Assembly: GCF_050433385.1 (NCBI RefSeq)
Contig: NZ_JBNPXI010000002.1
Span: forward strand, 1-64,000
Origin: Brassicibacter mesophilus
GTDB lineage: Bacteria; Bacillota; Clostridia; Tissierellales; Proteiniboraceae
Direction: 5' to 3'
Length of the DNA: 64,000 bases
In this document: positions 47,164 through 55,837 of the stretch, one piece after another
How positions within the stretch are numbered: the stretch's first letter is position 1
Layout of the letters: every line of letters starts with the position of its first letter
Made by a program: the position numbers and the translations under genes
Notes under the pieces: model-generated
The model's database searches: none
Seen by the model: only the letters and a program-made list of their open reading frames with translations
Told to the model about the DNA's origin: nothing

Positions 47164-47206
47164 AAAAAAGGACTGCCGATAAAATTACCTTATCTACAGT
47201 CCTTTT
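47164..47206 (-). terminator. Attenuator-type terminator before the SnoaL-like gene
   Basis: AAAAGGACTG and CAGTCCTTTT pair, with T-tracts on both sides, so it can end minus-strand transcription before the gene. The same CAGTCCTTTT occurs again upstream near 47353-47362 (minus strand) and could pair alternatively with the first arm. Confidence 0.6.
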
Positions 47207-47290
47207 TATTAATATAGAGGTAGAGAACAATTTAAATAAAGGTTATAATTGTTTTTCTCATAACTCTATATTAAATTAGAAAATAAAAAA

Positions 47291-47314
47291 GCTGTACCAC
47301 AAAGACAGTACAGC
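47291..47314 (-). terminator. Second terminator in the minus leader
   Basis: GCTGTAC/GTACAGC stem followed on the minus strand by six T residues. Confidence 0.65.
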
Positions 47315-47558
47315 ACTATTTCCCAAATAAAACAATTAGGATTTCCTTAAAAGGACTGTAAATGTTGTTGTTCTTAATTTTAAATCTAAAAGGTTAAATT
47401 TACCCACAACAAAAAAAGCTAACTAAAAAGTAACTTTGCAAATTAAGCGGATAACAAGTCGTGAATAAAAATCACACTTAAAAAATTATTTAGTTTAACA
47501 TACATACCTTTGTTGTATCTGTAGTATATGTTTTTATAACTAAATTTCAGATTTAAAA

Positions 47559-47579
47559 TTATAACAACCTCATCATCAT
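47559..47579 (-). CDS. Possible leader peptide (6 aa)
   Basis: TTGGAGG about 9 bases before three ATG codons encodes MMMRLL and a stop. It lies between the likely promoter and the two terminators, the place of a ribosome-sensing leader peptide. Confidence 0.4.
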   Translation of the reverse strand: MMMRLL

Positions 47580-47627
47580 TTCAGCAATCCTCCAAAAATC
47601 ATTTGTTCGATATAAACTACACTGTAT

Positions 47628-47656
47628 AATTTAACATAATTTAACACTATTGTCAA
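47628..47656 (-). promoter_or_regulatory. Likely promoter of the SnoaL-like gene
   Basis: On the minus strand TTGACA (47656-47651) and TAAATT (47633-47628), 17 bases apart. Confidence 0.5.
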
Positions 47657-47670
47657 TGTGTTAATAATAG

Positions 47671-48108
47671 TTCATTAAAGGTATTGGAAATTCCTCAATA
47701 ATATCATTTGATGTAATAGATAAACAAACAGATCATAGGGTTCTTCTATCCTTAACAGAAACAGTATCCATGAGACTAAGAGACTCAAGATGCTTATGTC
47801 AGTTAGTTTCCGTAAGTATAAAAAACAGTGGATTTAACTCCTACACACATCAAAAAAAGCTTAATTATGCCACAGATTGTACCAAAGAGATATACGAAGT
47901 TGCAAAAACACTATTTAACGAAGCATGGCAGGGTGAGCCTATCAGGCACTTTGGCGTGAGAGTCTCAGAGCTGTGCTCAAATGAGTTTCATCAAAAATCA
48001 TTATTTGAAGATAAAAACAACGAAAAGAACAGAGCGTTAGATGCAGTAAAAGATAAAAAATCTAAGATAATATCTTGGTCTTCAAATACTAATAGCCTAA
48101 AAAATTAA
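47671..48108 (+). pseudogene. DNA polymerase IV/UmuC C-terminal fragment
   Basis: An open stretch from a stop at 47668 reads IGNSSIISFDVIDKQ, VLLSLTETVSMRLRDS, then VRVSELCSNEFHQKSLFED and NEKNRALDAV, the little-finger domain of Y-family polymerases. The catalytic palm is absent and there is no proper start. Confidence 0.8.
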
Positions 48109-48183
48109 TAAATAATACAATTTAGAAGGAATTTATTAGGTTTTGTTGAAACTTAAACTTGAGATAAAAACAGGAGTGATTTT

Positions 48184-48999
48184 ATGTGTATATATAGTGT
48201 TATAAATATAGATATGATTAATTCAAGAAAATTACATAATAGATCAAGTATGCAATCTGCTATTAAAAATTATGTACAAACAGTGAATATGCAAGAACAA
48301 GAACATCTTTTGGCTCCGATAACCTTTACATTAGGTGACGAGTGGCAAATTGTTTTAAAAGATTCTTCTGATAGCTATAGATTCATTGAAAAATTTCAGG
48401 TGTTTCTTAAGAAACATGGAATTGACATTTATGCAGGGATTGGAATAGGAACATTGAGTACTAATATTTATGAAGATACAAGGCTCATGGATGGAGATTG
48501 CTTCATTAAAGCTAGAGAAGCCTTAAATATAGTGAAAGATAAGAATAGATTTTATAATGAGAACTTAAATAGCAAAGAGAATAATGTTTATTTCAAAGCA
48601 AATGAGATCTTTATAAGAAAACAATTAGATTGGAGAAGTGACGATAGTGAAGTAACTTCTTTAAAAGAAGTTGCTGTTGCAAGAGATGTAACTACTGCAT
48701 TTGAATGCTGTAGAGGGGTTAGCGATTACAATAATGAATTATCTATAAATAGAATTATCAATGCATTAATTGAGAATACAGAAGTATTGAAAAAGAGAAT
48801 TACTAATAAACAAGCAGAAATGATAGAGCTTTATCGGCAAGAAGGTTCATATGGTAATATGATAAGAAAAAGACCTGAAATATCAAAGGCAAGTATAAGT
48901 CAAAAAATAAATGATTCAAACTATTTTCTTATAGAAAGTAATAAAGCTATAATAGAGAAGCTTTTTAAACTGTATTGTGAAATTAGGAAGGACAACTAA
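48184..48999 (+). CDS. SatD-family protein (271 aa)
   Basis: ACAGGAGTG before ATG. The N-terminal 120 residues carry the SatD pattern: VINIDMINSRKL, TFTLGDEWQIVL near residue 53, YAGIGIGTLS near 92 and DGDCFIKAREAL. The Asp near the start, a GDE and a GIGIG strand resemble nucleotide-cyclase/GGDEF-like catalytic folds (my inference). The C-terminus (EGSYGNMIRKRPEISKASISQKI) looks like a helix-turn-helix. Its stop is one base before the next ATG. Confidence 0.75.
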   Translation: MCIYSVINIDMINSRKLHNRSSMQSAIKNYVQTVNMQEQEHLLAPITFTLGDEWQIVLKDSSDSYRFIEKFQVFLKKHGIDIYAGIGIGTLSTNIYEDTRLMDGDCFIKAREALNIVKDKNRFYNENLNSKENNVYFKANEIFIRKQLDWRSDDSEVTSLKEVAVARDVTTAFECCRGVSDYNNELSINRIINALIENTEVLKKRITNKQAEMIELYRQEGSYGNMIRKRPEISKASISQKINDSNYFLIESNKAIIEKLFKLYCEIRKDN

Positions 49000-49000
49000 G

Positions 49001-49840
49001 ATGAGGTTTAGAGTTCTATTATTACTAATTCTTGGCCATTTAATAGGAGATTTCATTTTACAATTCAAATATATTCTTAATAAAAGATTTAGCAACAACA
49101 AAATAGATGTTTTGTTTGGTAATTTGATACATAGCTTAATACATCTAGCTTTAGTTTTTGTGTTTCTGCTATTTTACTTATTGCTAGATAGTTTTTTTGA
49201 AATTTCAAGGTATCTTAAGACCTGTGTTTTACTAGTATTCTTTCATTTCTGCATAGACACAATAAAATCATTCCTTGTTTTAAGGTATCCTTCTTTTGAC
49301 AATAACATTTTTATATTTATTTTAGACCAAGTAGCTCATATTATAGTGATAGTTTTGGTATTGTTTAAGTTTGATATTAATGACATTTTAACAAAGGCAT
49401 CAATTTTTATTGATGCATATCCTAGCAATATAAATATATTTGATAAATATCTAATAATATCTATAATAGTATTATTAACTACATGCGTAACTGGTATTTT
49501 CATTAAAAAGTTCATTAACTATGTTCTCTTTAAAAATGCTACAACTTTTATAAACAGAGGAAATATAATTGTGAAATCCAATGACAATATTACGGGTATT
49601 AATAATGGTGGCTATATTATTGGTATATTAGAAAGAATCATAATACTACTCGGCATGGCGATTATGCAGCCAGGAATAGCAGGATTTGTTCTTACAACAA
49701 AATCAATTGCCAGATTTAAAAAATTAGATAACAACAGTTTTGTAGAATACTTTATAATAGGGACCTTTCTCAGCTTTATTTCTGCTATAATTGGAGGAAT
49801 AATTATTTATTCTTTAAATATCATTCCAGTCATCAAATAA
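49001..49840 (+). CDS. DUF3307 membrane protein (279 aa)
   Basis: GGAAGGAC before ATG. Begins with the DUF3307 hallmark LLLILGHLIGDFILQ; about six membrane helices follow (for instance 46-66, 75-95, 101-120, 141-160), and the C-terminal part contains GGYIIGILERIIILLG and GFVLTTKSIARFKKL. Translationally coupled to SatD, with which this family is usually paired. Function unknown. Confidence 0.8.
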   Translation: MRFRVLLLLILGHLIGDFILQFKYILNKRFSNNKIDVLFGNLIHSLIHLALVFVFLLFYLLLDSFFEISRYLKTCVLLVFFHFCIDTIKSFLVLRYPSFDNNIFIFILDQVAHIIVIVLVLFKFDINDILTKASIFIDAYPSNINIFDKYLIISIIVLLTTCVTGIFIKKFINYVLFKNATTFINRGNIIVKSNDNITGINNGGYIIGILERIIILLGMAIMQPGIAGFVLTTKSIARFKKLDNNSFVEYFIIGTFLSFISAIIGGIIIYSLNIIPVIK

Positions 49841-50212
49841 GATAACCATAGGTGAATCCATAGACTTAGCTAATTCTATTGCTTTTCTTGCTCTATAGAA
49901 TGATGGGCCGTCTAGTTGATTTACTGTCAATTCAAAATTATGAATACAAACATCACCTATTCCAATTCCTATATAGAATTTTATGCCTGGAATATTCTCT
50001 TTGAAAAAATTTATTATTTTGAAGTAATCGCACGGGTATTTTAATAACCCTTGCCATTCATCTCCAATAGTAATAAGAAAAGGTGATATTATTAAATCTT
50101 TAAATATTCTGTTTGTTTCTTTTAGCATGTCAATAATCTTATATTGTATTTCTTCTCTATTTTTGATTTTTCTCGATGATCTAATGTCGCATATTATTGT
50201 ACAATAGGCCAT
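49814..50212 (-). CDS. SatD-family protein, short form (132 aa)
   Basis: AGGAGG before the ATG at 50212. It has the same core as the neighbour: CTIICDIRSSRKI, FLITIGDEWQGLL, YIGIGIGDVCI, DGPSFYRARKAIELA, but lacks the C-terminal HTH. It converges on and overlaps the DUF3307 gene by 27 bp. Either a natural single-domain form or a truncated copy. Confidence 0.75.
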   Translation of the reverse strand: MAYCTIICDIRSSRKIKNREEIQYKIIDMLKETNRIFKDLIISPFLITIGDEWQGLLKYPCDYFKIINFFKENIPGIKFYIGIGIGDVCIHNFELTVNQLDGPSFYRARKAIELAKSMDSPMVILFDDWNDI

Positions 50213-50243
50213 ATTATCCTCCTATCTACAAAGTTAAGTAAAA

Positions 50244-50299
50244 AACCTTAACTAATATGGAGTTAAGATTAGAATATTAACTGACAAGGAGTTAAGGTT
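50244..50299 (-). promoter_or_regulatory. Inverted and direct repeats before the short satD gene
   Basis: A 10-bp exact inverted repeat (AACCTTAACT/AGTTAAGGTT, 50244-50253 and 50290-50299) plus a second GGAGTTAAG copy between them, directly upstream of the minus-strand gene. Probably an operator. Confidence 0.5.
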
Positions 50300-50846
50300 T
50301 TAAGCTTAATCTGTATAATAAAAAATTATCTGTATTATTTCCACATAAAACTATTTTAGACAAAAAATATTATAATATTAATTCAGATACTTAATAATAT
50401 GAAAATTAAACATATATTGTGAATATAACATAGCTATAATTAATAGAAACTTCAAAAACAATTAGTCTGGTCAAAATTATGCAATATTATAGCAAAGAAT
50501 AGTATCTCTAATGTCACTTATAAGGTATACAGTTATATACATATAGATGAAACAAGTTCTATAAATATATAAATTAGTATAATCATGCCAAATAATGATA
50601 GTCATTTCCATGATTATACATCCTTAAAAACCGCAAAAAGCTTATAGTGTTTTAGAGTTTTATTTCCTCGTTAATTAACTATTTAAAATGGAGAAACAGA
50701 GAAGAAATAAAGGGTATAGTAGATGGATATTTTTACGTCTGAGGAAACATATCAAGGACTTAAGTATGTGTGGTTGTGTTGACAGATTAGATAACAGCTG
50801 TTTTTTTTAGGGGTTGAGAAGCATAATAAATCATATGATGATGGAT
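50300..50846. other. AT-rich intergenic region
   Basis: I find no gene here; it separates the SatD cluster from tetR. Confidence 0.5.
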
Positions 50847-50874
50847 TTGCAAATAACTTACCATGTGTTATAAT
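50847..50874 (+). promoter_or_regulatory. Likely promoter of tetR
   Basis: TTGCAA (50847-50852), 16 bases, TATAAT (50869-50874). Confidence 0.65.
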
Positions 50875-50909
50875 TTTGGTTATAGATAAAGCATTGTGGA
50901 GGTGGCGAC

Positions 50910-51479
50910 TTGGCACAGCAATATACCAGAAAAATGATTCGCGATGTATTCATCAAGATGCTGAATGAGCGTCCACTTAACAAAATCACAGTTAAGGATA
51001 TTGTTAGAGCATGTGGGGTCAATAGAAATACTTTTTATTATTACTACACAGATGTATATGCAATTCTGTCAGAGATCTTCCAAACAGAACTTCAGACAGC
51101 TATTGATGAATATAATGATACACTCTCCTGGGAAGAGGGCTTCCTTGTGGCTACTAAATTTGCTTCAGAAAACAGAACAGCTATTTATCATGTGTATGAT
51201 TCCATGCAGAGAGAAGAATTAGAGAACTATATATACAATGTATCAGGAACTGTCATGATCCGATATGTTGAAAAAGTAAACGATGGTATCTCAGCCTCTT
51301 CGGAAGACAAAAAACTAATTGCTTCCTTTTATCAGTGTGCCCTCACTGAAATGGTACTACGCTGGATTGCTTCCAGAATGAAGGAAGACCCTGATACTAT
51401 CATCAGACGAATCGGGCAGCTTTTTGATGGAAACATTGCCCTATCCCTTAAGCGAAGTGCTAGTTTAAATGATTCCTGA
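50910..51479 (+). CDS. TetR-family regulator (189 aa)
   Basis: TTG start behind GTGGAGGTGG. HTH at residues 22-45 (ITVKDIVRACGVNRNTFYYYY) and a C-terminal ligand domain of the DhaS type. It stands directly upstream of the oleate hydratase gene, so it probably responds to fatty acids or controls that gene. Codon choice is more GC-rich than the nearby genes. Confidence 0.85.
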   Translation: MAQQYTRKMIRDVFIKMLNERPLNKITVKDIVRACGVNRNTFYYYYTDVYAILSEIFQTELQTAIDEYNDTLSWEEGFLVATKFASENRTAIYHVYDSMQREELENYIYNVSGTVMIRYVEKVNDGISASSEDKKLIASFYQCALTEMVLRWIASRMKEDPDTIIRRIGQLFDGNIALSLKRSASLNDS

Positions 51480-51513
51480 TAAAAAAAGGAATCTCTGATT
51501 GCTTTTTTATCAG
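51476..51513 (+). terminator. Terminator-like hairpin at the tetR stop
   Basis: CTGATAAAAAA/TTTTTTATCAG overlaps the stop codon. Confidence 0.55.
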
Positions 51514-51548
51514 ATATTTTAATCTTAATGCCTAAAAATTGACAAAAG

Positions 51549-51605
51549 ATTAGACAAATTAACTGCGGTGTTCGAAATTCGAACACCGCAGTTAATTTGT
51601 CTAAT
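51549..51605. repeat. Perfect 28-bp inverted repeat, 1-base spacer
   Basis: ATTAGACAAATTAACTGCGG continues to the centre TTCGAA-A-TTCGAA and is exactly mirrored. There is no T-tract after it. A terminator, a regulatory cruciform or a MITE-like relic are all possible. Confidence 0.8.
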
Positions 51606-51792
51606 GCAAAAGACATAAAAAAGCGATATTATAAGTTTAAATAAATCTTACAAACTAGCAAGTATTCACAAAGTTAAAGGAGGATTTATTACATCGCTAT
51701 GTTGGCACACTAATAGAGTGAACATAAAAAAACTCTAAATATAATAGTCGGATTTAGAAGGCTATAAAAAATTAAGAAAGAGGGAGATAGTA

Positions 51793-53586
51793 ATGAAATT
51801 AAAAACACATGATGATAGACTTACTCTTACAAATGGAAGTTATCATGCTTTAGTAAATGCAAGAAAGCCTAAAGGAATTGAAGATAAAAAAGCTTATTTA
51901 ATTGGTACTGGAATTGGAGCTTTGGCCGCTGGTTGTTTTTTAATTCGTGATGCTCACATGGATGGTAGTAAGATTACTTTTCTAGAACAATTAGATATTC
52001 CAGGGGGATCATTAGATGGTCAAGTTCGTCAGAATATGGGGTATGTAGCACGTGGTGGACGTGAAATGGGACATCATTTTGAGGTTTTATGGGGCTTATT
52101 TAGTTCATTACCATCTACAGAAGATCCTAATATGACTGTTTTAGATCATTTTTATTATACAAACTACGATGATCCAAACTTTAGCAATTGTCGTATCACT
52201 AAAAACCAAGGTGAGCGTTATGACAATGGAAAGTTCAATTTGGGTCAAGACTTAGCAAAAGAATTGGCTGCTTTTGTAAATATACCAGATGAAGAACTTG
52301 AAGATAAAACTATAGAAGATATTTTTTCTGAAGAACTTTTAAACACTGATTTCTGGACATATTGGAGAACAATGTTCGCTTTTGAGAATTGGCATAGTGC
52401 TTTAGAGATGAAATTATATATGAATCGTTTCATCCACCATGTTGGAGGTTTACCAAATCTTTCAGCTTTACAGTTTTCAAGACATGATCAATACACTTCA
52501 TTTGTAAAACCTATGGTTAAATATTTGGAAGACCATGGTGCTAAATTTGAATATGGAGTTACTGTTGACAACGTTGAGTTTTCAATTTCAGATGATAAAA
52601 AGGTTGCAAAGAAAATAGTTGCAACAGATAAAAATGGAAAAGATATTTCTATTGACTTAACAGAAAATGATTTAGTATTTATCACGAATGGTTCTATGAC
52701 TGAAGGTTCTGGATATGGTGATGACAATACTCCTGCTCCATTTAACAAGAAACCAGAGGGATGCTGGAAGTTGTGGAGAAATATAGCGGCTCAATCAGAT
52801 GAATTTGGAAATCCAGATAAATTCTGTACAGATCCAGAAAAGTCTAATTGGGAGTCTTGTACAGTAACTTGTCATAATGAACGTGTTCCTGAGTACATTG
52901 AAAAGATTACAAAACGTTCACCATATGGTGGATGCACTGTAACCGGCGGTATAGTTACAGCTGTTGACTCTTCATGGTTGATGAGTTGGACAATAAACCG
53001 TCAAGAACAATATTATGGACAACCAGAAAAAGATGTTGCTGTTTGGGTATATGGGTTGTTCTCTGATGTTCCTGGAGACTACATTAAAAAACCTATGAGA
53101 GATTGTACTGGTAAGGAAATTACAAAAGAATGGTTATACCATATAGGTGTTCCTACAGATCAAATCGAAGAATTAGCAGAATCATGTACAGCAGTTCCTG
53201 TTATGATGCCATTTATCACATCTATGTTTATGCCTCGTGCAGCTGGGGATCGTCCATATGTTGTACCCAAGAATGCAGTAAACTTTGCTTTCCTTGGACA
53301 ATTTGCTGAAACATTGGATGATCCAGGACGTGATACTGTATTTACTATTGAATACTCAGGACGTACAGCCATGGAAGCAGTATATGTTTTAACCGGGGTT
53401 GAAAAAGGAGTTCCTGAGGTATATGCTTCAAGATATGATATCCGCTATTTATTAAATGCAGGTACAATGTTACTAGATGGCGAAAAACCAAAACTTGATT
53501 TACCTCCATTGGCTAAACGTAAAATTTTAAAACAAGTAGCAGGAACAGACATTGAAGAGTTATTGAAAGAACATGGAATAATTTAA
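51793..53586 (+). CDS. ohyA: Oleate hydratase (597 aa)
   Basis: AGAGGGAG before ATG. The myosin-cross-reactive-antigen family: an FAD-binding loop GTGIGALAAG at residues 38-47, GGSLDG near 71, RGGREMGHHFE around 88-97, and a full-length C-terminus (FAFLGQFAE, TVFTIEYSGRTAMEAVY). It adds water to the 9,10 double bond of unsaturated fatty acids, detoxifying them. The length is normal. Own terminator behind; TetR regulator in front. Confidence 0.95.
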   Translation: MKLKTHDDRLTLTNGSYHALVNARKPKGIEDKKAYLIGTGIGALAAGCFLIRDAHMDGSKITFLEQLDIPGGSLDGQVRQNMGYVARGGREMGHHFEVLWGLFSSLPSTEDPNMTVLDHFYYTNYDDPNFSNCRITKNQGERYDNGKFNLGQDLAKELAAFVNIPDEELEDKTIEDIFSEELLNTDFWTYWRTMFAFENWHSALEMKLYMNRFIHHVGGLPNLSALQFSRHDQYTSFVKPMVKYLEDHGAKFEYGVTVDNVEFSISDDKKVAKKIVATDKNGKDISIDLTENDLVFITNGSMTEGSGYGDDNTPAPFNKKPEGCWKLWRNIAAQSDEFGNPDKFCTDPEKSNWESCTVTCHNERVPEYIEKITKRSPYGGCTVTGGIVTAVDSSWLMSWTINRQEQYYGQPEKDVAVWVYGLFSDVPGDYIKKPMRDCTGKEITKEWLYHIGVPTDQIEELAESCTAVPVMMPFITSMFMPRAAGDRPYVVPKNAVNFAFLGQFAETLDDPGRDTVFTIEYSGRTAMEAVYVLTGVEKGVPEVYASRYDIRYLLNAGTMLLDGEKPKLDLPPLAKRKILKQVAGTDIEELLKEHGII

Positions 53587-53613
53587 TGACATCTAGTATT
53601 AGATAATTTGATT

Positions 53614-53650
53614 AAAATCCCGAGTTTAAAAAAATCGGGATTTTAATTTA
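53614..53650 (+). terminator. Intrinsic terminator of ohyA
   Basis: AAAATCCCGA/TCGGGATTTT hairpin with T residues after it. Confidence 0.8.
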
Positions 53651-53691
53651 TATATATTTATTACTCATATTACTACTTAATATATTGTTAA

Positions 53692-53718
53692 TATAATAGA
53701 ACATCATACAAAGGAGGA
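53692..53718 (+). promoter_or_regulatory. Promoter -10 and RBS of the MoxR operon
   Basis: TATAAT at 53692-53697 (weak -35) and AAAGGAGG at 53711-53718, eight bases before the GTG start. Confidence 0.5.
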
Positions 53719-53725
53719 AACTTCT

Positions 53726-55837
53726 GTGAAAGAACAAACTAATCTTAAGCAAGCTTATATTCCTACTATAGAAGAAATGCAAAGTTGGTATGAAGATGAT
53801 TTACGTAGGGAAGCCTTAAAATCATCGGAATATGATAATAGTAAAAAAATAGAAGAACAAGGATTATTTTTTAAGGCTTTTAGAAAATATAAAGTAAGGG
53901 ACAAAAAATTTCCTTATGATTCTAAAAAAAATAATATTTATTACGAAAAATATAGAGTATATGTAGAAGAAGAAACAGCAAATAAAGGTAAAAAAATACA
54001 TGAAATTGAAAATTTAATTGAATATGAAAAATTTTTTCTTCGTTGGGAAAGAAAGGTCAATAGTGAGGAGAATAATTACGGTCATTTTGGTAGTAATTCA
54101 GCTACAAGATATCGAGTTGATTGCATAGAAAAATTGGAAAAAGAGTTAGAGAAACTCTTAGAAAACTCTCCGGAGGCATGGGAATTTTATTATAAACGTC
54201 AATTGATAAGTGACATAGACACCCAACACCAACAGCGTTTGGTAACCGTCCCTTATGTAGTTAAAGCAAAACAAAAAGTAATTGATTCGTTGAATTTAGG
54301 TGTTCCTGTATATATTGTAGGACACTTAGGAAGTGGGAAAACACAATTAGCAACTGAAGCAGCTTTAGATTTTACTATTCAAAATAAAATACAAAGTGAA
54401 TTGAAAGACAAAATGGAGGATTGGTTTTCTGCAAATACCAACGCGACAGAAAAAGATGCTATTCAAAAATTTAGTAAATTTAATGAAGAAAGAAAGCTTT
54501 ACTATAAAAATATTTTAACTAATGGAAGTAAAGAGGAAATAGAATCTTTACAGCCATTGTTTATATCTGGTTCACATAATTTAACTTATGAAGATATGTT
54601 TGTAGAGAAAACTTTGTCTCTTAAACACAGTTTTTCCCGAGGTTCTTATGCGGATTATCTGAATATGATTATAGAAGATTTTTATGAGTGGATGGATGAG
54701 CATAAAGCAAGACTAGAGCAGATGACTGATGAAGAGCAGTTGCAGCTTAAGATTCAAATATGGAAAAGCTTCTCTGACTTATTGGTAGCAAGTAATAGTG
54801 CTTTTGGAACTGAAATCAAAAAAATAGAAAGAGAAATTTTGATTGCGGTAAAAGAAGGTCGTCCTGTAATAGTAGACGAATTAAATACTATTGCTATGCA
54901 AAACTTAATTGCTTTAAATGATATCTTGCAGCGTCATGCGGGAAATACAGCATATATTACAGGAGTTGGTCCTGTTTTGATTAAACCTGGATTTGGATTC
55001 ATTGGTACAGGAAACCTTTCAACTCAAATGGTCAATTATGAAGGAACAAATGAGTTAAATCCAGCCTTTAAATCGCGCTTCGTAACGATTGAATACAATT
55101 ATGTACCTCAAAAGATAACGGGTTCGCTAGAAGACCAAGAGTTTCCAGAAAAAAATGAGCTTTTTAGAGTAATAATAGCACAATTAGCTGATAAAAATGG
55201 TAATATTCACATTCCTGATTCAAAAAGGACACTAGAAGAATTATTTCGATTTTCTCAGTTGTGTAGGGTAACTCAGAACGTTTTTATGGGTAGGTGGAAA
55301 GATAAGGAAGTTCAAAAAGATTCTGGAATGGATGAACTAGAGTTGAGAGAATCTGTATTATCAATTCGTAATATTTTGCACGTTTTAGATAATTGGAATC
55401 AAGGTGAAGAAAAAGATTTGAGCAAAGCTTTGTGGGATGGTTTTATTAGTTCAATCACTTATCCTGACGATCAAAACTATATCCTATCACAAGCGGTGCG
55501 TTTTGGATTTTTTCCTATAGGAGAAGGATGGAATATTGAGACGAAAGGGATAGGAGAAGCAACTACAACATATGAAGAAATTCGTACTCGACCATATCAC
55601 TATGTTCGCTCATCAATAGATATTTTAAGTCATTTAGATGTAGTTCATTTGTTATTTGGGAAAGGAACTCTTAGAAAAAATTTGCCAAAAGTACTGAAAG
55701 AAAATTTTGAAGCTGATATTGATGATTCATCACGAATTGATATGAAAAAATATCAAAAACTAGACCAACAATTATCTCATTTAGAGCATTCAAAAGATCT
55801 ACTTGAATATATAGAAGATAATGGAGAAGAAAAATGA
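53726..55837 (+). CDS. MoxR-type AAA+ ATPase (703 aa)
   Basis: GTG start. Residues 1-185 are helical and charged (a specific N-terminal domain). The AAA+ module begins about residue 186: Walker A GHLGSGKT (199-206), Walker B VIVDE (381-385) and, near 425-455, the sensor-like FIGTGN and NPAFKSRF with a likely arginine finger. The long insert between Walker A and B (about 175 residues) is unusual. The C-terminus is helical. It overlaps the next gene by 4 bases (ATGA). Likely a remodelling motor acting on or with the VWA partner. Confidence 0.85.
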   Translation: MKEQTNLKQAYIPTIEEMQSWYEDDLRREALKSSEYDNSKKIEEQGLFFKAFRKYKVRDKKFPYDSKKNNIYYEKYRVYVEEETANKGKKIHEIENLIEYEKFFLRWERKVNSEENNYGHFGSNSATRYRVDCIEKLEKELEKLLENSPEAWEFYYKRQLISDIDTQHQQRLVTVPYVVKAKQKVIDSLNLGVPVYIVGHLGSGKTQLATEAALDFTIQNKIQSELKDKMEDWFSANTNATEKDAIQKFSKFNEERKLYYKNILTNGSKEEIESLQPLFISGSHNLTYEDMFVEKTLSLKHSFSRGSYADYLNMIIEDFYEWMDEHKARLEQMTDEEQLQLKIQIWKSFSDLLVASNSAFGTEIKKIEREILIAVKEGRPVIVDELNTIAMQNLIALNDILQRHAGNTAYITGVGPVLIKPGFGFIGTGNLSTQMVNYEGTNELNPAFKSRFVTIEYNYVPQKITGSLEDQEFPEKNELFRVIIAQLADKNGNIHIPDSKRTLEELFRFSQLCRVTQNVFMGRWKDKEVQKDSGMDELELRESVLSIRNILHVLDNWNQGEEKDLSKALWDGFISSITYPDDQNYILSQAVRFGFFPIGEGWNIETKGIGEATTTYEEIRTRPYHYVRSSIDILSHLDVVHLLFGKGTLRKNLPKVLKENFEADIDDSSRIDMKKYQKLDQQLSHLEHSKDLLEYIEDNGEEK

